64,000 nt of DNA. It comes from Tersicoccus phoenicis (GTDB lineage Bacteria; Actinomycetota; Actinomycetes; Actinomycetales; Micrococcaceae). The notes under the pieces were generated by a model. The model had not been told where the DNA came from. It did not search any database and was given only the letters and a program-made list of their open reading frames with translations. The stretch covers positions 23,492 to 87,491 of the forward strand of contig NZ_MRDE01000026.1 in the NCBI RefSeq assembly GCF_001968835.1, written 5' to 3'. A program made the position numbers and the translations under genes. Every line of letters begins with the position of its first letter. Positions within the stretch are counted from its first letter, which is position 1. Shown in pieces: positions 29,257-38,354 of the stretch.

Positions 29257-29430
29257 ATGGGAATCGGAGACAAGATCAGCAACGCCGCACAGGATCTGAG
29301 CGGCAAGGCAAAGGAAGCCGCCGGCAAGGGAAGCGACGACCCGGGCCTGCAGGCCGAGGGCAAAACGGACCAGGCCGGCGCTGACGTGAAGAAGGCCGGC
29401 GAGAACGTGAAGGACGCCTTCAAGCGCTGA
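29257..29430 (+). CDS. CsbD-family small stress protein
   Basis: A 57-residue protein, MGIGDKISNAAQDLSGKAKE then EGKTDQAGADVKKAGENVKD, with the repeated GKxDQA-type amphipathic pattern of CsbD proteins. CsbD members are general-stress (sigma-B type) proteins of unknown mechanism. A GAAGGGAGA ribosome site lies just upstream and a strong terminator follows. Confidence 0.75.
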   Translation: MGIGDKISNAAQDLSGKAKEAAGKGSDDPGLQAEGKTDQAGADVKKAGENVKDAFKR

Positions 29431-29468
29431 ACGTGATCCGGCCCAGGCAACGGGTCCGGCCGGCCGGG

Positions 29469-29504
29469 AGGGGCGGGTACCTGCGGGTTCCCGCCCCTTT
29501 CCCC
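29469..29504 (+). terminator. Rho-independent terminator after the CsbD gene
   Basis: AGGGGCGGG (29469-29477) pairs with CCCGCCCCT (29490-29498), followed by a short T run (TTTCCCC). Confidence 0.7.
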
Positions 29505-29582
29505 TGCCCGGGGGCGGCGGTACTGTCAGATCACCGCGTCGACGCCGATGACGGCTCGCGGACGGACTGACGAGGAGATTCG

Positions 29583-30584
29583 ATGAAGAAGCTCATCAAC
29601 GACCCGAAGAACGTCGTCATGGAGTCGGTCGAGGGGTTCGGTCGGGCGCACGCCGACCTCGTGACCGTGAACCCGGACCCGCTGTACGTGGTGCGCAAGG
29701 ACCCGCCGCGGGAGGGCAAGGTCGGCCTGGTCTCGGGCGGTGGCAGCGGGCACGAGCCGCTGCATGCCGGTTTCGTGGGTCGCGGGATGCTCGACGCCGC
29801 CGTGCCCGGGCCGGTGTTCACCTCGCCCACGCCGGACGCCATCATCCCCGCCACCGCGGCCGTCGACGCCGGAGCCGGCGTCGTGCACATCGTGAAGAAC
29901 TACACCGGGGACGTGCTCAACTTCGAGGCGGCCGCGGAGATGGCGCAGGCCGAGGGGAGCACGGTCCGGCAGGTCCTGGTCAACGACGACGTGGCCGTTG
30001 AGGACTCCCTCTACACGGCGGGCCGCCGTGGCGTGGCCGGTACCGTGCTGGTGGAGAAGATCGCCGGTGCCGCCGCCGAACGAGGCGACGACCTGGAAGC
30101 CGTCGTCGCGGTCGCCGAGCGGGTGGTGGCCAACGTCCGGTCGATGGGGGTGGCGTTGATGGCCTGCACCGTGCCGCACGCCGGGGACCCCAGCTTCGAC
30201 CTGCGAGACGACGAGATCGAGATCGGGATCGGCATCCACGGGGAACCGGGCCGGCGGCGCGGCAAGCTGGAGCCGGCCGACGCGATCACCGGGCACCTGC
30301 TGCAACCGGTGATCGACGACCTCGGGCTCTCCTCCGGGGAGCAGGTGCTGCTGTTCGTCAACGGGATGGGCGGCACCCCGCTGTCCGAGCTGTACATCGT
30401 GTACCGGGCGGCCGCCGCCCTGCTGGACCGGACCGGGGTGAGCATTGCGCGTTCGCTGGTCGGCAACTACACCACCTCTCTGGAGATGCAGGGGGCCTCG
30501 GCGACGGTGCTGCGCTGCGACGACGAGATGCTCACCCTGTGGGACGAGCCCGTGCGGACTGCCGCCCTGCGGTGGGGAGTCTGA
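29583..30584 (+). CDS. dhaK: Dihydroxyacetone kinase subunit DhaK
   Basis: A 333-residue substrate-binding subunit of the PEP-dependent dihydroxyacetone kinase. The family opening [19 protein letters not shown] and [15 protein letters not shown] are present. His219 in GIGIHGEPG is the residue expected to bind dihydroxyacetone covalently. AAC.. GAGGAG lies 4 bases upstream of the ATG. It is the first gene of dhaK-dhaL-dhaM, which transfers phosphate from PEP through EI and HPr to DhaM, DhaL-ADP and then dihydroxyacetone. Confidence 0.95.
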   Translation: MKKLINDPKNVVMESVEGFGRAHADLVTVNPDPLYVVRKDPPREGKVGLVSGGGSGHEPLHAGFVGRGMLDAAVPGPVFTSPTPDAIIPATAAVDAGAGVVHIVKNYTGDVLNFEAAAEMAQAEGSTVRQVLVNDDVAVEDSLYTAGRRGVAGTVLVEKIAGAAAERGDDLEAVVAVAERVVANVRSMGVALMACTVPHAGDPSFDLRDDEIEIGIGIHGEPGRRRGKLEPADAITGHLLQPVIDDLGLSSGEQVLLFVNGMGGTPLSELYIVYRAAAALLDRTGVSIARSLVGNYTTSLEMQGASATVLRCDDEMLTLWDEPVRTAALRWGV

Positions 30585-30586
30585 GC

Positions 30587-31279
30587 GTGACGGGGGCGGC
30601 ACTGGACACGGCGTGGGCGGTGCGGTGGGTCCGCGCCGCCGCCGACGCCGTGGCGGAGCACCGAGCGGAGCTGGTGGACCTCGACCGGGCGATCGGTGAC
30701 GGTGACCACGGCGAGAACATGGACCGCGGGTTCACCGCCGTGCGGGAGAAGCTCGACGACGAGTTCACCGGTCCCGGCGCGGTGCTGAAGATGGTGGCCA
30801 TGACGCTGATGTCCAAGGTGGGTGGCGCGGCCGGCCCGCTGTACGGCACGGCGTTCCTGCGGGCGGCCACCAGCCTCGGCGACGACGATGCCTCCGCCGA
30901 GGCCGTGGCCGCCATGCTGGCCGCGGCCCGGGACGGCGTCGTCAGCCGCGGCAAGGCCGAGGTCGGTGACGCGACCATGGTCGACGCCTGGACTCCGGCG
31001 GTGGACGCGGCGGTGCAGGCGGCGTCGTCCGGCGCCTCGCCCGCCGACGTGCTCACCGCGGCGGCCGACGCCGCGCAGACCGGGGCCGAGTCGACCGACG
31101 CCCTGCAGGCGCGGAAGGGGCGGGCCAGTTACCTCGGCGAACGCAGCATCGGGCACCGGGACCCGGGCGCCGTCTCGACGGTACTGCTGCTGCGGGCCGC
31201 CGCCAGTGCGGCGAGCGCCGGGGCGGAGTCCGCCGCCGGGGCGGACGGCGATGGTGACGCTGCGGAGTCCCGCGGGTGA
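30587..31279 (+). CDS. dhaL: Dihydroxyacetone kinase subunit DhaL
   Basis: A 230-residue ADP-binding subunit. LDRAIGDGDHGENMDRGF carries the Mg-chelating Asp residues. MSKVGGAAGPLYGTAF and GRASYLGERSIGHRDPGA (split here for length) are family signatures. ADP remains bound and is re-phosphorylated by DhaM. The GTG start lies 2 bases after dhaK; the stop overlaps the dhaM start (GTGA). Confidence 0.94.
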   Translation: MTGAALDTAWAVRWVRAAADAVAEHRAELVDLDRAIGDGDHGENMDRGFTAVREKLDDEFTGPGAVLKMVAMTLMSKVGGAAGPLYGTAFLRAATSLGDDDASAEAVAAMLAAARDGVVSRGKAEVGDATMVDAWTPAVDAAVQAASSGASPADVLTAAADAAQTGAESTDALQARKGRASYLGERSIGHRDPGAVSTVLLLRAAASAASAGAESAAGADGDGDAAESRG

Positions 31280-32028
31280 GCGTCGGGCTGGTCGTCGTCT
31301 CGCACAGCCCGAAGATCGCCGAGGGCGTGCGTGATCTCGCCGCCCAGATGGCCGCCGACGTGCGGATCGTCCCGGCCGGTGGCACGGATGACGGCGGCAT
31401 CGGCACCAGCCTGGAGGTGGTGATGGCGGCGGTCGAGTCCGCGCAGAGCGGCGACGGCGTCGTCGTCCTGACCGATCTGGGCTCCGCCGTGATGACCGCG
31501 GAGTCGGTCCTCGAGTTCCTCGACGACGACGCCCGCGCCCTGGTGCGGATACCGGACGCGCCGATCGTCGAGGGCGCCGTGGCCGCCGCCGTCGCCGCCC
31601 AGACCGGGGCGGACCTGGACCGGGTCGCGACGGACGCGACGGCCGCGCGGGGCAGCCCCGCCACGTCCGGTGCCGCCGCGCCCGGTGCCGGCGCGTCCCC
31701 ATCCGCTGCTGCGTCGCCGTCCGCTGCCGATGTCGACGGCCCGACCCGGGCAGGAGTCGGGAACGACGGCACCACGGCCACCGGGACCTTCACTCTGACC
31801 AACAAGGTCGGTCTGCACGCGCGGCCCGCGGCGATGCTCGCCCAGGCGCTCGGCGGCCTCGACGCGGACACGCGGATCAACGGGGTCGACGGCGCGTCGG
31901 TGATGATGCTGATGACCCTGGCCGCAGGACAGGGCGCGCCCCTGACCGTCGAGGCCACCGGCCCGGACGCCGACCGGGCCGTCCGCACCGTCGAGGAACT
32001 CGTGGGTCGCGGCTTCGACGAGGAGTGA
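31276..32028 (+). CDS. dhaM: Phosphotransfer protein DhaM (EIIA-Man + HPr fusion)
   Basis: A 250-residue protein. Residues 1-115 are the EIIA-mannose-like domain with the phosphorylated His10 in VVVSHSPKI and GGTDDGGIGTS. A 50-residue Ala/Ser/Pro linker follows. Residues about 170-250 are an HPr domain with His181 in NKVGLHARPAAM and the Ser-46 region GASVMMLM. There is no EI domain, so phosphate must come from a separate enzyme I, not in this window. Coupled to dhaL by a 4-base overlap. Confidence 0.92.
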   Translation: MSVGLVVVSHSPKIAEGVRDLAAQMAADVRIVPAGGTDDGGIGTSLEVVMAAVESAQSGDGVVVLTDLGSAVMTAESVLEFLDDDARALVRIPDAPIVEGAVAAAVAAQTGADLDRVATDATAARGSPATSGAAAPGAGASPSAAASPSAADVDGPTRAGVGNDGTTATGTFTLTNKVGLHARPAAMLAQALGGLDADTRINGVDGASVMMLMTLAAGQGAPLTVEATGPDADRAVRTVEELVGRGFDEE

Positions 32029-32147
32029 CGGGGGACCGGCCCGCGGAGCAGTACGGTGGTCAGGCCGACCAACGGGTCGACAGCAGTCCGGGTCGTGCCG
32101 CCCCGGTACTCGACGGCCAGCCGGTACCGCTCAGGGAGGACCACGGA

Positions 32148-32570
32148 GTGAACGTGTGGAGCGCGGTGATCGCGATCGTGTCCGGCCTGCTCGTGCTCTA
32201 CGCCGTTCTGCTGATCCTCCTGGCTCTGTATGCGCGCAGGCACCCCGAAGCGGTGAGCATGAAGGAGGCGCTGCGGCTGCTCCCGGACCTGCTGCACCTG
32301 CTGCGCCGGCTCCTGGCCGACCGGTCGCTGCCCCGCGGGGTCCGCGCTCGCGCCCTCCTGCTGGTGGTCTACCTGGCCCTGCCCATCGACCTGGTGCCGG
32401 ATTTCCTACCGGTGATCGGCTACGCCGATGACGCCATCATCGTGGCACTGGTGCTGCGCTCCGTCATCCGCAGAGTGGGCCCCGGCCCGCTCGAGCAGCA
32501 GTGGCCGGGAACGCCGACCGGGCTCGCCCTGATCCAACGGCTCGCCGGGGAGTCAGACGCCGCACGGTGA
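32148..32570 (+). CDS. DUF1232 membrane protein
   Basis: About 140 residues. An N-terminal transmembrane helix (VWSAVIAIVSGLLVLYAVLL) is followed by a DUF1232 domain with the hallmark YLALPIDLVPDFLPVIGYAD. The GTG at 32148 is chosen because AGGGAGG (32133-32139) lies 8 bases upstream. A GTG at 32025 overlapping the dhaM stop would add 41 unconserved residues. Function unknown; the family is also called YkvA-like. Confidence 0.75.
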   Translation: MNVWSAVIAIVSGLLVLYAVLLILLALYARRHPEAVSMKEALRLLPDLLHLLRRLLADRSLPRGVRARALLLVVYLALPIDLVPDFLPVIGYADDAIIVALVLRSVIRRVGPGPLEQQWPGTPTGLALIQRLAGESDAAR

Positions 32571-32650
32571 GCGGAGCGCGAGATCGCTGGTCTCCCGCTC
32601 CGCGAACCCGGCGGCTTCGGTGCGCCGTCAGCCGCTGATCTCCTGGGCCT

Positions 32651-33997
32651 TCACGAGGTCTCCCACGCCATCAACGCGCTCGCTGTCGCGAGCAACGTGT
32701 CGTCGTCGTGGAGGTCACCGACCAGTTGGACGCCGAGGGGCAGTCCGGACGGTCCCTGCAGGAGCGGCAGCGACATCACCGGACAGTGCAGCAGCGTCCA
32801 CGAGCGGCAGAACACCGGATCGCCCGTTGCTGTGCCGAGCGGCGCCTCACCGACGACAGCCGGGACCATCAGGGCGTCGATCCCGTCGAACACGGTGGGG
32901 AGCATCGCCCGGCACCGCGCCGCCAGGTCATGCGCCTGCGCGTACTCGGCCGCCGGGGTGCGCCCACCGCGCTGCAGGAGCTCTCGGAGGCTGTCGCTGA
33001 CCAGCGCGGGTTCCTTCGCGCAGAGGGCGCCGAGGCTCCGGCTGACCTCGACGTCCATGACCGTCTTCTGGGCTGCGGTCAGGCCGTCGTAGGCCGCCGG
33101 AAGCGTGACGGGGACGAGGTCCATCCCGCTGTCCGAGAGCCGATCGGCGAACTCTTCCAGGGCGGTCCTGGTGGACCCGTCGGCTTGGTCCCACTCGATC
33201 GGCCGGGCGAAGCCGATCCTCGGCGGCCTCCCCACCCCGGGTGCTTCGCTCCCGGTTGCCGCACCGGGCACGCGCGGTGCGTCATGCGCGGACCGCTCGG
33301 AGCGGAGAACGTCGAAGACAGCCGCGGTGTCCGCGACGCTGCGGCTCAGTATCCCCACCGTGTCCAGCGTCTCGCTGATGGAGAAGACCCCGGTCCGGTC
33401 GATGCCACCGAAGGTGGGCTTGAAGCCCACCACCCCGCAGAAGGAGGCGGGCCGAACGATGGATCCGGCCGTCTGCGTGCCGAGGGCGACGGGGAGCATG
33501 CCAGCGGCGACGGCCGCCGCTGAGCCGCTCGACGAACCGCCCGGTGTCCGGCGCGGGTCGTGCGGATTGCGGGTCGGGCCGGGATCGAAGAGGGCGAATT
33601 CGGTGGTCACCGTCTTGCCCGTGATCAGGGCACCGGCCGCCCGCAGTTTCCGCACGACTGCCGCGTCACCGGCGGGCCGGTGGCCGCCGAACAGCCTCGA
33701 CCCGTACTCGGTCGGCAGATCCGCGGTGTCGATCAGATCCTTGATACCGACCGGCAGGCCCCGAAGCGGTCGGCCGGCAGCGTTCGGAGCGTCGTGGTCC
33801 AGGGCGTGGGCCGCCGCCCGAACGGCATCGGGATCGAGGCGCGCGAAGGCGTGGATCTGGTCTTCTCGCTCCTGGATGGATCGCAGCTGCTTCTCGGCGA
33901 TCTCGGCGACGGTCGTCCGTCCGGCGGCCACGGCGTCGACGAGAGCGAGGCCCGGGCCGGCCGCGGCGTGGCACGGTTGTCGGTTCGCTTCAGACAT
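32651..33997 (-). CDS. Amidase (amidase-signature family)
   Basis: A 448-residue amidase-signature hydrolase. The Ser-cisSer-Lys triad is visible: Lys86 in PVGIKDLID, cis-Ser155 in the Gly/Ser-rich PGGSSSGSAAAVAAG, and nucleophile Ser179 in TQTAGSIVRP. The substrate is not predictable within this family (amides, carbamates, ureides). The start overlaps the upstream AtoE-type transporter by 8 bases, so the amide or its acid product is probably imported or exported by that carrier. The pair faces a FadR-type regulator. Confidence 0.88.
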   Translation of the reverse strand: MSEANRQPCHAAAGPGLALVDAVAAGRTTVAEIAEKQLRSIQEREDQIHAFARLDPDAVRAAAHALDHDAPNAAGRPLRGLPVGIKDLIDTADLPTEYGSRLFGGHRPAGDAAVVRKLRAAGALITGKTVTTEFALFDPGPTRNPHDPRRTPGGSSSGSAAAVAAGMLPVALGTQTAGSIVRPASFCGVVGFKPTFGGIDRTGVFSISETLDTVGILSRSVADTAAVFDVLRSERSAHDAPRVPGAATGSEAPGVGRPPRIGFARPIEWDQADGSTRTALEEFADRLSDSGMDLVPVTLPAAYDGLTAAQKTVMDVEVSRSLGALCAKEPALVSDSLRELLQRGGRTPAAEYAQAHDLAARCRAMLPTVFDGIDALMVPAVVGEAPLGTATGDPVFCRSWTLLHCPVMSLPLLQGPSGLPLGVQLVGDLHDDDTLLATASALMAWETS

Positions 33998-35423
33998 GGG
34001 GGACGATCAGCATGGCTGCACCGTAGATCACGAAGCCGACGAGGAACGCCGCGACGGTGAACCCCATTACCTTGCGGACGTTCAACTTGGCGATGGCCAG
34101 AACGGGGAGGAGCCAGAAGGGCTGAATCATGTTGGCCACCGCTTCCCCGGCGGCGACCGACATGGACACCTTTCCCAGGTATTCCGGCGACGACTGGCCG
34201 AGCTGGCGTGCCGCCTCGACGGCGATGGGTCCCTGCACCGCCCAGTGACCACCGCCGGAGGGAACGAACAGGGAGACGATCACCGAGCCGATGAAATTCA
34301 GGAAGGGCAACGTCGCGACCGACGCTCCAGCCACGATGGAGGCGGAGATGACCGTCTGGAGCGGCTTGCTCTGCGCATCCGGAGTGTAGGCCAGGAGTCC
34401 GACGATGCCGCCGTAGAGGGGATACTGCAGCAGCAGTGGTCCGCAGCTCTTCGACGCTTCGGTGAACGCTCGGATGAAGCGGACGGGGGTGCCGTGCAGG
34501 AGCGCCGCCAGGATGGTGAACAGCATCACCATTGAGGAGATGTTGAGCGCGAAACCGCTGATGACGAAGTAGGTTGCACCGGCCAGGAAGAGCACGACGT
34601 TGAGGATCCACAGTCCCTCCAGCCGCTCGGCAAAGGTCGGTCGGCCGCTGCCGGGCTGGGCGGGGGTCTCGTCGGCGGCGATCAGTGCGGCACGGTCGAC
34701 GCTCCCGGCGTCGGACGGTGCCATCTTCCAGATCAGCAGGGCGAGGGCGGCGACCACCACGAGCACCGTGACGTAGCTGTACGGCTGCAGGATCGTCAGG
34801 TTCAGGGGCACCAGTTGCTGGGTCAGCGTGTAGATCACGTTCAGCTTGCTCGTGGGGTCCGTGTTCGCCAGCGCAATGGAGCTGGAGAAGCCATTGGTCC
34901 ACAACATGTATCCCATGTAGCCCGCGGCGATCATGTAGCCGAAGTTCGCTCCCGAGAGTCGGGCGAAGATGCGCCGGCCCAGCAGTGCGCCCACCACCAG
35001 GCCGAGGCCCCAGTTCAGCACGTTGGCGACGGCGGCAGCACCGAAGCACATCAGGGCGCCCTCGACCTGGTTGCGCGGCTTGGACGCGAGCCAGTTCAGG
35101 CCCTTTTTGATCAGCGGCGCCTCCGCGAGGGTGTACCCGCTGACCAGGATGAGCACCATCTGCAGGGCGAAGGTGAAGATGTTGTCGGTGCCCCAGACGC
35201 CCTGGTACCAGCTCGTGATGATGCCGGTTGCCGACGCGTTCGGCACCCAGAGCAGGATCATCGCCACCACGACCAAGGTCAGAATGACGGCGAACAGGAA
35301 CGGGTCGGGCATGAACCGTTCGACATACCGCACGCAGAGGTCGGTGAAGCGCTGGACGAGGTTCGGTCGGCGGGTCGCGGTGTTGTCGGTACCGGCCAAG
35401 GCCGGTTCTGGCGCGGGTGGCAT
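33990..35423 (-). CDS. AtoE-type short-chain fatty acid transporter
   Basis: A 477-residue integral membrane protein with about 12 hydrophobic helices. It matches the AtoE/short-chain fatty-acid uptake family: RYVERFMPDPFLFAVILTL at the N-terminus, LNWGLGLVVGALLGRR, and the C-terminal PSGGGHWAVQGPI and MIQPFWLLPVLAI. GGAGAAGG lies ahead of the ATG. Family members take up butyrate-like acids. Here the coupled amidase suggests uptake or handling of an acid derived from an amide. Confidence 0.88.
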   Translation of the reverse strand: MPPAPEPALAGTDNTATRRPNLVQRFTDLCVRYVERFMPDPFLFAVILTLVVVAMILLWVPNASATGIITSWYQGVWGTDNIFTFALQMVLILVSGYTLAEAPLIKKGLNWLASKPRNQVEGALMCFGAAAVANVLNWGLGLVVGALLGRRIFARLSGANFGYMIAAGYMGYMLWTNGFSSSIALANTDPTSKLNVIYTLTQQLVPLNLTILQPYSYVTVLVVVAALALLIWKMAPSDAGSVDRAALIAADETPAQPGSGRPTFAERLEGLWILNVVLFLAGATYFVISGFALNISSMVMLFTILAALLHGTPVRFIRAFTEASKSCGPLLLQYPLYGGIVGLLAYTPDAQSKPLQTVISASIVAGASVATLPFLNFIGSVIVSLFVPSGGGHWAVQGPIAVEAARQLGQSSPEYLGKVSMSVAAGEAVANMIQPFWLLPVLAIAKLNVRKVMGFTVAAFLVGFVIYGAAMLIVPHV

Positions 35424-35523
35424 GGCTACCTTCTCCGGATCAGGGGACAGGCCGGCGGCCGCGTGCCGGAATTGGCTCTGGCTGCCGGAGGGAGGTGCTG
35501 CAGGTCACAGCCTGCTCGATTGG

Positions 35524-35536
35524 CCTATCCAATAGG
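35524..35536. promoter_or_regulatory. Operator candidate between atoE-type gene and fadR-type regulator
   Basis: CCTATCCAATAGG has perfect arms CCTAT/ATAGG around CCA. It overlaps a second inverted pair, ATTGG/CCAAT (35519-35533). It is 34 bases before the regulator ATG and about 100 bases from the transporter start, as expected for a FadR/GntR autoregulated divergent operator. Confidence 0.55.
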
Positions 35537-35569
35537 ACACCTGTAGGCTTGTCAACTAGGGTTTCGGTC

Positions 35570-36313
35570 ATGCGTTCGCACGTCACCGGTACCGCCGCGT
35601 CCCTGGTGCGTCCGCGGCTGTACGAGCGGATCGTCCAGCGTATCCACCAACTGGTTCTCGACGAGGGCTTCGGCCCGGGGGACAGATTGCCGCCCGAGCG
35701 CGAGCTGGCGGTCATGCTCGGGGTCAGCCGGGCCTCGATCAGTCAGGCACTCGTCGCCCTCGAGGTGGTCGGTTTCGTCCAGGTCCGGCACGGAGACGGG
35801 ATCATCCTGACGTCGAGCGCGCGGAACCCGGGACTGATCGACGAGTTCCGCGCCCATCGTGACCGTCTGCCCGCGATCATCGAAGCGCGGGTTGCCCTGG
35901 AAGTGCAGCTGGCCCGGCTGGCAGCCGAGCGGCGCACGGAGGCCGATCTCCGGGCACTCGACGGGGCGCTGGAGTGGATGGCGGCCGAAGTCGATTCCGG
36001 GGAGCGCGGGGCGGGCGGTGACGAGCGCTTCCACGCAGCCCTCACCGCGGCGGGACACTTGGAACTGCTGGCAAGGTTCATGGCTGAGATCGCGGAGTTG
36101 GTGCGGGAAACGCGGCTGGAGTCCCTGGGGCAGCCGGGCCGCAGCGAACGGTCGCTCGAGGATCATCGACGGATAGCCGCCGCGGTGCGGGACGGCGACG
36201 GGGAGGGCGCAGCCCGGCTGATGGGCAGGCATCTGAGTCATGTGGCCGACGTGGCCCTGCTGCGGAAGAGCTCGGAACCCTCCACCGGCCTCGAGCTGGA
36301 GACCGATGCGTGA
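35570..36313 (+). CDS. FadR/GntR-family transcriptional regulator (FCD)
   Basis: A 247-residue regulator. Residues about 15-80 hold the GntR winged helix (GDRLPPERELAVMLGVSRAS, ISQALVALEVVGFVQVRHGDG). The C-terminal FCD domain has the metal-binding Asp/His pattern (RFHAALTAAGH, DHRRIAAAV, LMGRHLSHV). It is divergent from the AtoE-type transporter and amidase and most likely responds to their carboxylate substrate. Confidence 0.87.
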   Translation: MRSHVTGTAASLVRPRLYERIVQRIHQLVLDEGFGPGDRLPPERELAVMLGVSRASISQALVALEVVGFVQVRHGDGIILTSSARNPGLIDEFRAHRDRLPAIIEARVALEVQLARLAAERRTEADLRALDGALEWMAAEVDSGERGAGGDERFHAALTAAGHLELLARFMAEIAELVRETRLESLGQPGRSERSLEDHRRIAAAVRDGDGEGAARLMGRHLSHVADVALLRKSSEPSTGLELETDA

Positions 36314-36412
36314 GGCCATCGACGGCGACGCCGTCCCCGGGTCCTCGACGGGCCGTCAGCACGCTGTCGGCGCCGTGTCCGCCGAGGAGGCGGCAACGTC
36401 GGTGGGGACGTC

Positions 36413-37492
36413 TCAATCCGGGAGCCGCACGGTGCGGACGCCGTTGCCGGCGCGGCCACGGGCGCCTACGCCGTCGGTGTCCTCCAGCTGGACCAGTCCG
36501 TCCGCGGCGAGCCCGTCCAGCGCCGCGCGGACCCGGTCGTCGTCGTGCCCCAGGCTGGCCAGCACCGCCAGTGCACGGCGGTATCGGACCGGTGGCTTCC
36601 CGCTGGAGCCGGCGGTGGGGCCGTCGACGGGACCGGTCGTGGTCCGCAGGAGGGCCGCCACGTCGACGGGCTCGGTGGCCTCCCGGACGACGGCGAGGAT
36701 CGCGCCGCGTAGCTGTCGAGTGGTCCCGGCCCAGGTCTGACCGGGCGGCCGGTGGTCCGCGGCGGGGCGCCCCGCCGCCAGCCAGGTGCACCGCGCGGCC
36801 AGCGGACAGTCGTCGCACCGCGGGGCGCGGGCCGTGCAGACCAGAGCGCCCAGCTCCATCACGGCGACGTTCCACTCGGCCGCATCCGCGTCGTCCGCGG
36901 GCAGCAGAGCACGCGCGAGTCTGCTCTCGGCCACGGTCATCGAGGGACGCGGGAGCGCCTGACCCTGCAGGGTCCGGCTGAACACGCGGCGGATGTTCGT
37001 GTCCAGCACGACAGCGCGTCGTCCGTGCGCGAAGGCGGCGATGGCCGCGGCGGTGTAGGCGCCCACCCCCGGCAGGGCGAGCAGGTCCGCCTCGTCGTCG
37101 GGCACGCGGCCTCCGTGCCGCTCGGTGATGGCTGCGGCCGCCGCGTGCAGCCGCAGCGCCCGGCGCGGGTAACCCAGTCGGCCCCACGCGCGGACGGCTT
37201 CGCCGCTCGGCTCGGCGGCCAGGTCCGCCGGGCTGGGCCAGCGGCGCAGCCACTCCTCCCACACCGGCAACACGCGCCCGACCGGGGTCTGCTGCAGCAT
37301 GAACTCGCTGACCATCACGGCCCAGGCGGTGCGATCCGCCGAGCGCCAGGGCAGGACGCGCGCGTGCCGTCGGTACCAGTCGATGACGGCGGCGTGCAGG
37401 GCGCCGAGCTCGTTCGGGTCTCCGGGTGTCCCGGCCCACGCGTGGGCGCGCGAAACCGGCGCCGTGGTGCTTCCCGATCCCGCGTACGCCAT
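36413..37492 (-). CDS. mutY: A/G-specific adenine glycosylase
   Basis: A 359-residue DNA glycosylase removing adenine opposite 8-oxoguanine. The catalytic Glu63 lies in VSEFMLQQTPV. The HhH-GPD motif reads LPGVGAYTAAAIAAFAHG with the catalytic Asp in VVLDTNI. The iron-sulfur cluster loop is C-x6-C-x2-C-x5-C (from CTARAPRC to RC). The NUDIX-like C-terminal domain is replaced by about 130 residues of Ala/Gly-rich, winged-helix-like sequence. The ATG at 37492 is taken over a longer frame running to 37585. Confidence 0.92.
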   Translation of the reverse strand: MAYAGSGSTTAPVSRAHAWAGTPGDPNELGALHAAVIDWYRRHARVLPWRSADRTAWAVMVSEFMLQQTPVGRVLPVWEEWLRRWPSPADLAAEPSGEAVRAWGRLGYPRRALRLHAAAAAITERHGGRVPDDEADLLALPGVGAYTAAAIAAFAHGRRAVVLDTNIRRVFSRTLQGQALPRPSMTVAESRLARALLPADDADAAEWNVAVMELGALVCTARAPRCDDCPLAARCTWLAAGRPAADHRPPGQTWAGTTRQLRGAILAVVREATEPVDVAALLRTTTGPVDGPTAGSSGKPPVRYRRALAVLASLGHDDDRVRAALDGLAADGLVQLEDTDGVGARGRAGNGVRTVRLPD

Positions 37493-37578
37493 GGTCCCGA
37501 CTCTAGAACAGCCCGGCGTCCGCTCCCGCGGCGCGTCACCGGCCGGAGGCCATCGCCGTCGCCAGTACGCTGGAGCAC

Positions 37579-38256
37579 ATGCCATCGAACGGAAGCCGCC
37601 GTGGGCCGGATGCGGCCACCTTCCGTCGCCGTCGGCTCGCCGCGGCCCTGATCGTCCTCGTGCTCGTCGTTGCCCTGCTCGGCGGGATCATCGCCGTGGT
37701 CACGGCCGTCAGCGGCAGTCAGGCGCCCGGATCGGCGGCCGAGGAGTCTCCCGGCGGCACCGGTGCCGCCAGCGCGCCTCCCGAGGCCACCGCCACCACG
37801 GGCCAGCCCTCCTCGTCGTCACCGACGGCCTCGCCGAGTGCGTCACCGTCGGCCTCGCCGAGCGCGACACCGACCTGCGACCCGTCCCGGGTGACGGTGG
37901 AGGCCGCGACGGACAAGGCGGTCTACGCGCCGGGGGAGAAGCCGTTGCTGACGCTGCGCGTGATCAACGGCAACCCGGTCCCGTGCGAGGTCAACGTGGG
38001 GACGAGCCAGATGGAGTTCATCATCACCAGCGGCCAGGACCGGGTGTTCTCTTCGAAGGACTGCCAGGTGAACCCGTCCGACAACAAGAAGCGCCTGGTC
38101 GCTGGTGCCACCGATTCGGCCAACTTCCCCTGGAACCGCAACCGCTCGACACCGGGCTGCGCCACCGTCAAGACGCCACCCCGGCCCGGCTACTACCGAC
38201 TGGAAACCAAGCTCGGGGACCGGACCAGCGGGCAGACCCTGTTCCAGTTGCAGTGA
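37579..38256 (+). CDS. Membrane-anchored or secreted protein with Ser/Pro linker
   Basis: A 225-residue protein. A basic N-terminus is followed by one hydrophobic helix (about residues 20-43), then a Ser/Pro/Ala-rich linker containing repeated SPSAS units (residues 50-95). An extracytoplasmic beta-rich domain of about 130 residues follows with four Cys (in TCDPSR, PCEVN, DCQVN and GCATV), possibly two disulfides. A similar gene commonly lies between mutY and disA in actinobacteria. No catalytic motif. Confidence 0.65.
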   Translation: MPSNGSRRGPDAATFRRRRLAAALIVLVLVVALLGGIIAVVTAVSGSQAPGSAAEESPGGTGAASAPPEATATTGQPSSSSPTASPSASPSASPSATPTCDPSRVTVEAATDKAVYAPGEKPLLTLRVINGNPVPCEVNVGTSQMEFIITSGQDRVFSSKDCQVNPSDNKKRLVAGATDSANFPWNRNRSTPGCATVKTPPRPGYYRLETKLGDRTSGQTLFQLQ

Positions 38257-38354
38257 CGCTCGCGCCAGCAGCGTCCCGGCGGCGCCTACACCGGTGACGC
38301 CTACACCGGTGACGCTCGTGCCGGCTCCGCTGCGTGAAGCCGACCCGGGCGCGG

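Noticed and set aside
32025..32147. N-terminal extension of the DUF1232 protein to the GTG overlapping dhaM
   Set aside because: The extra 41 residues are hydrophilic and unconserved-looking, while a strong ribosome site marks the GTG at 32148.
38270..38320. Repeat-like CCTACACCGGTGACG pair before disA as a regulatory site
   Set aside because: Only two short copies in a 98-base gap between convergent genes; not distinguishable from chance duplication.
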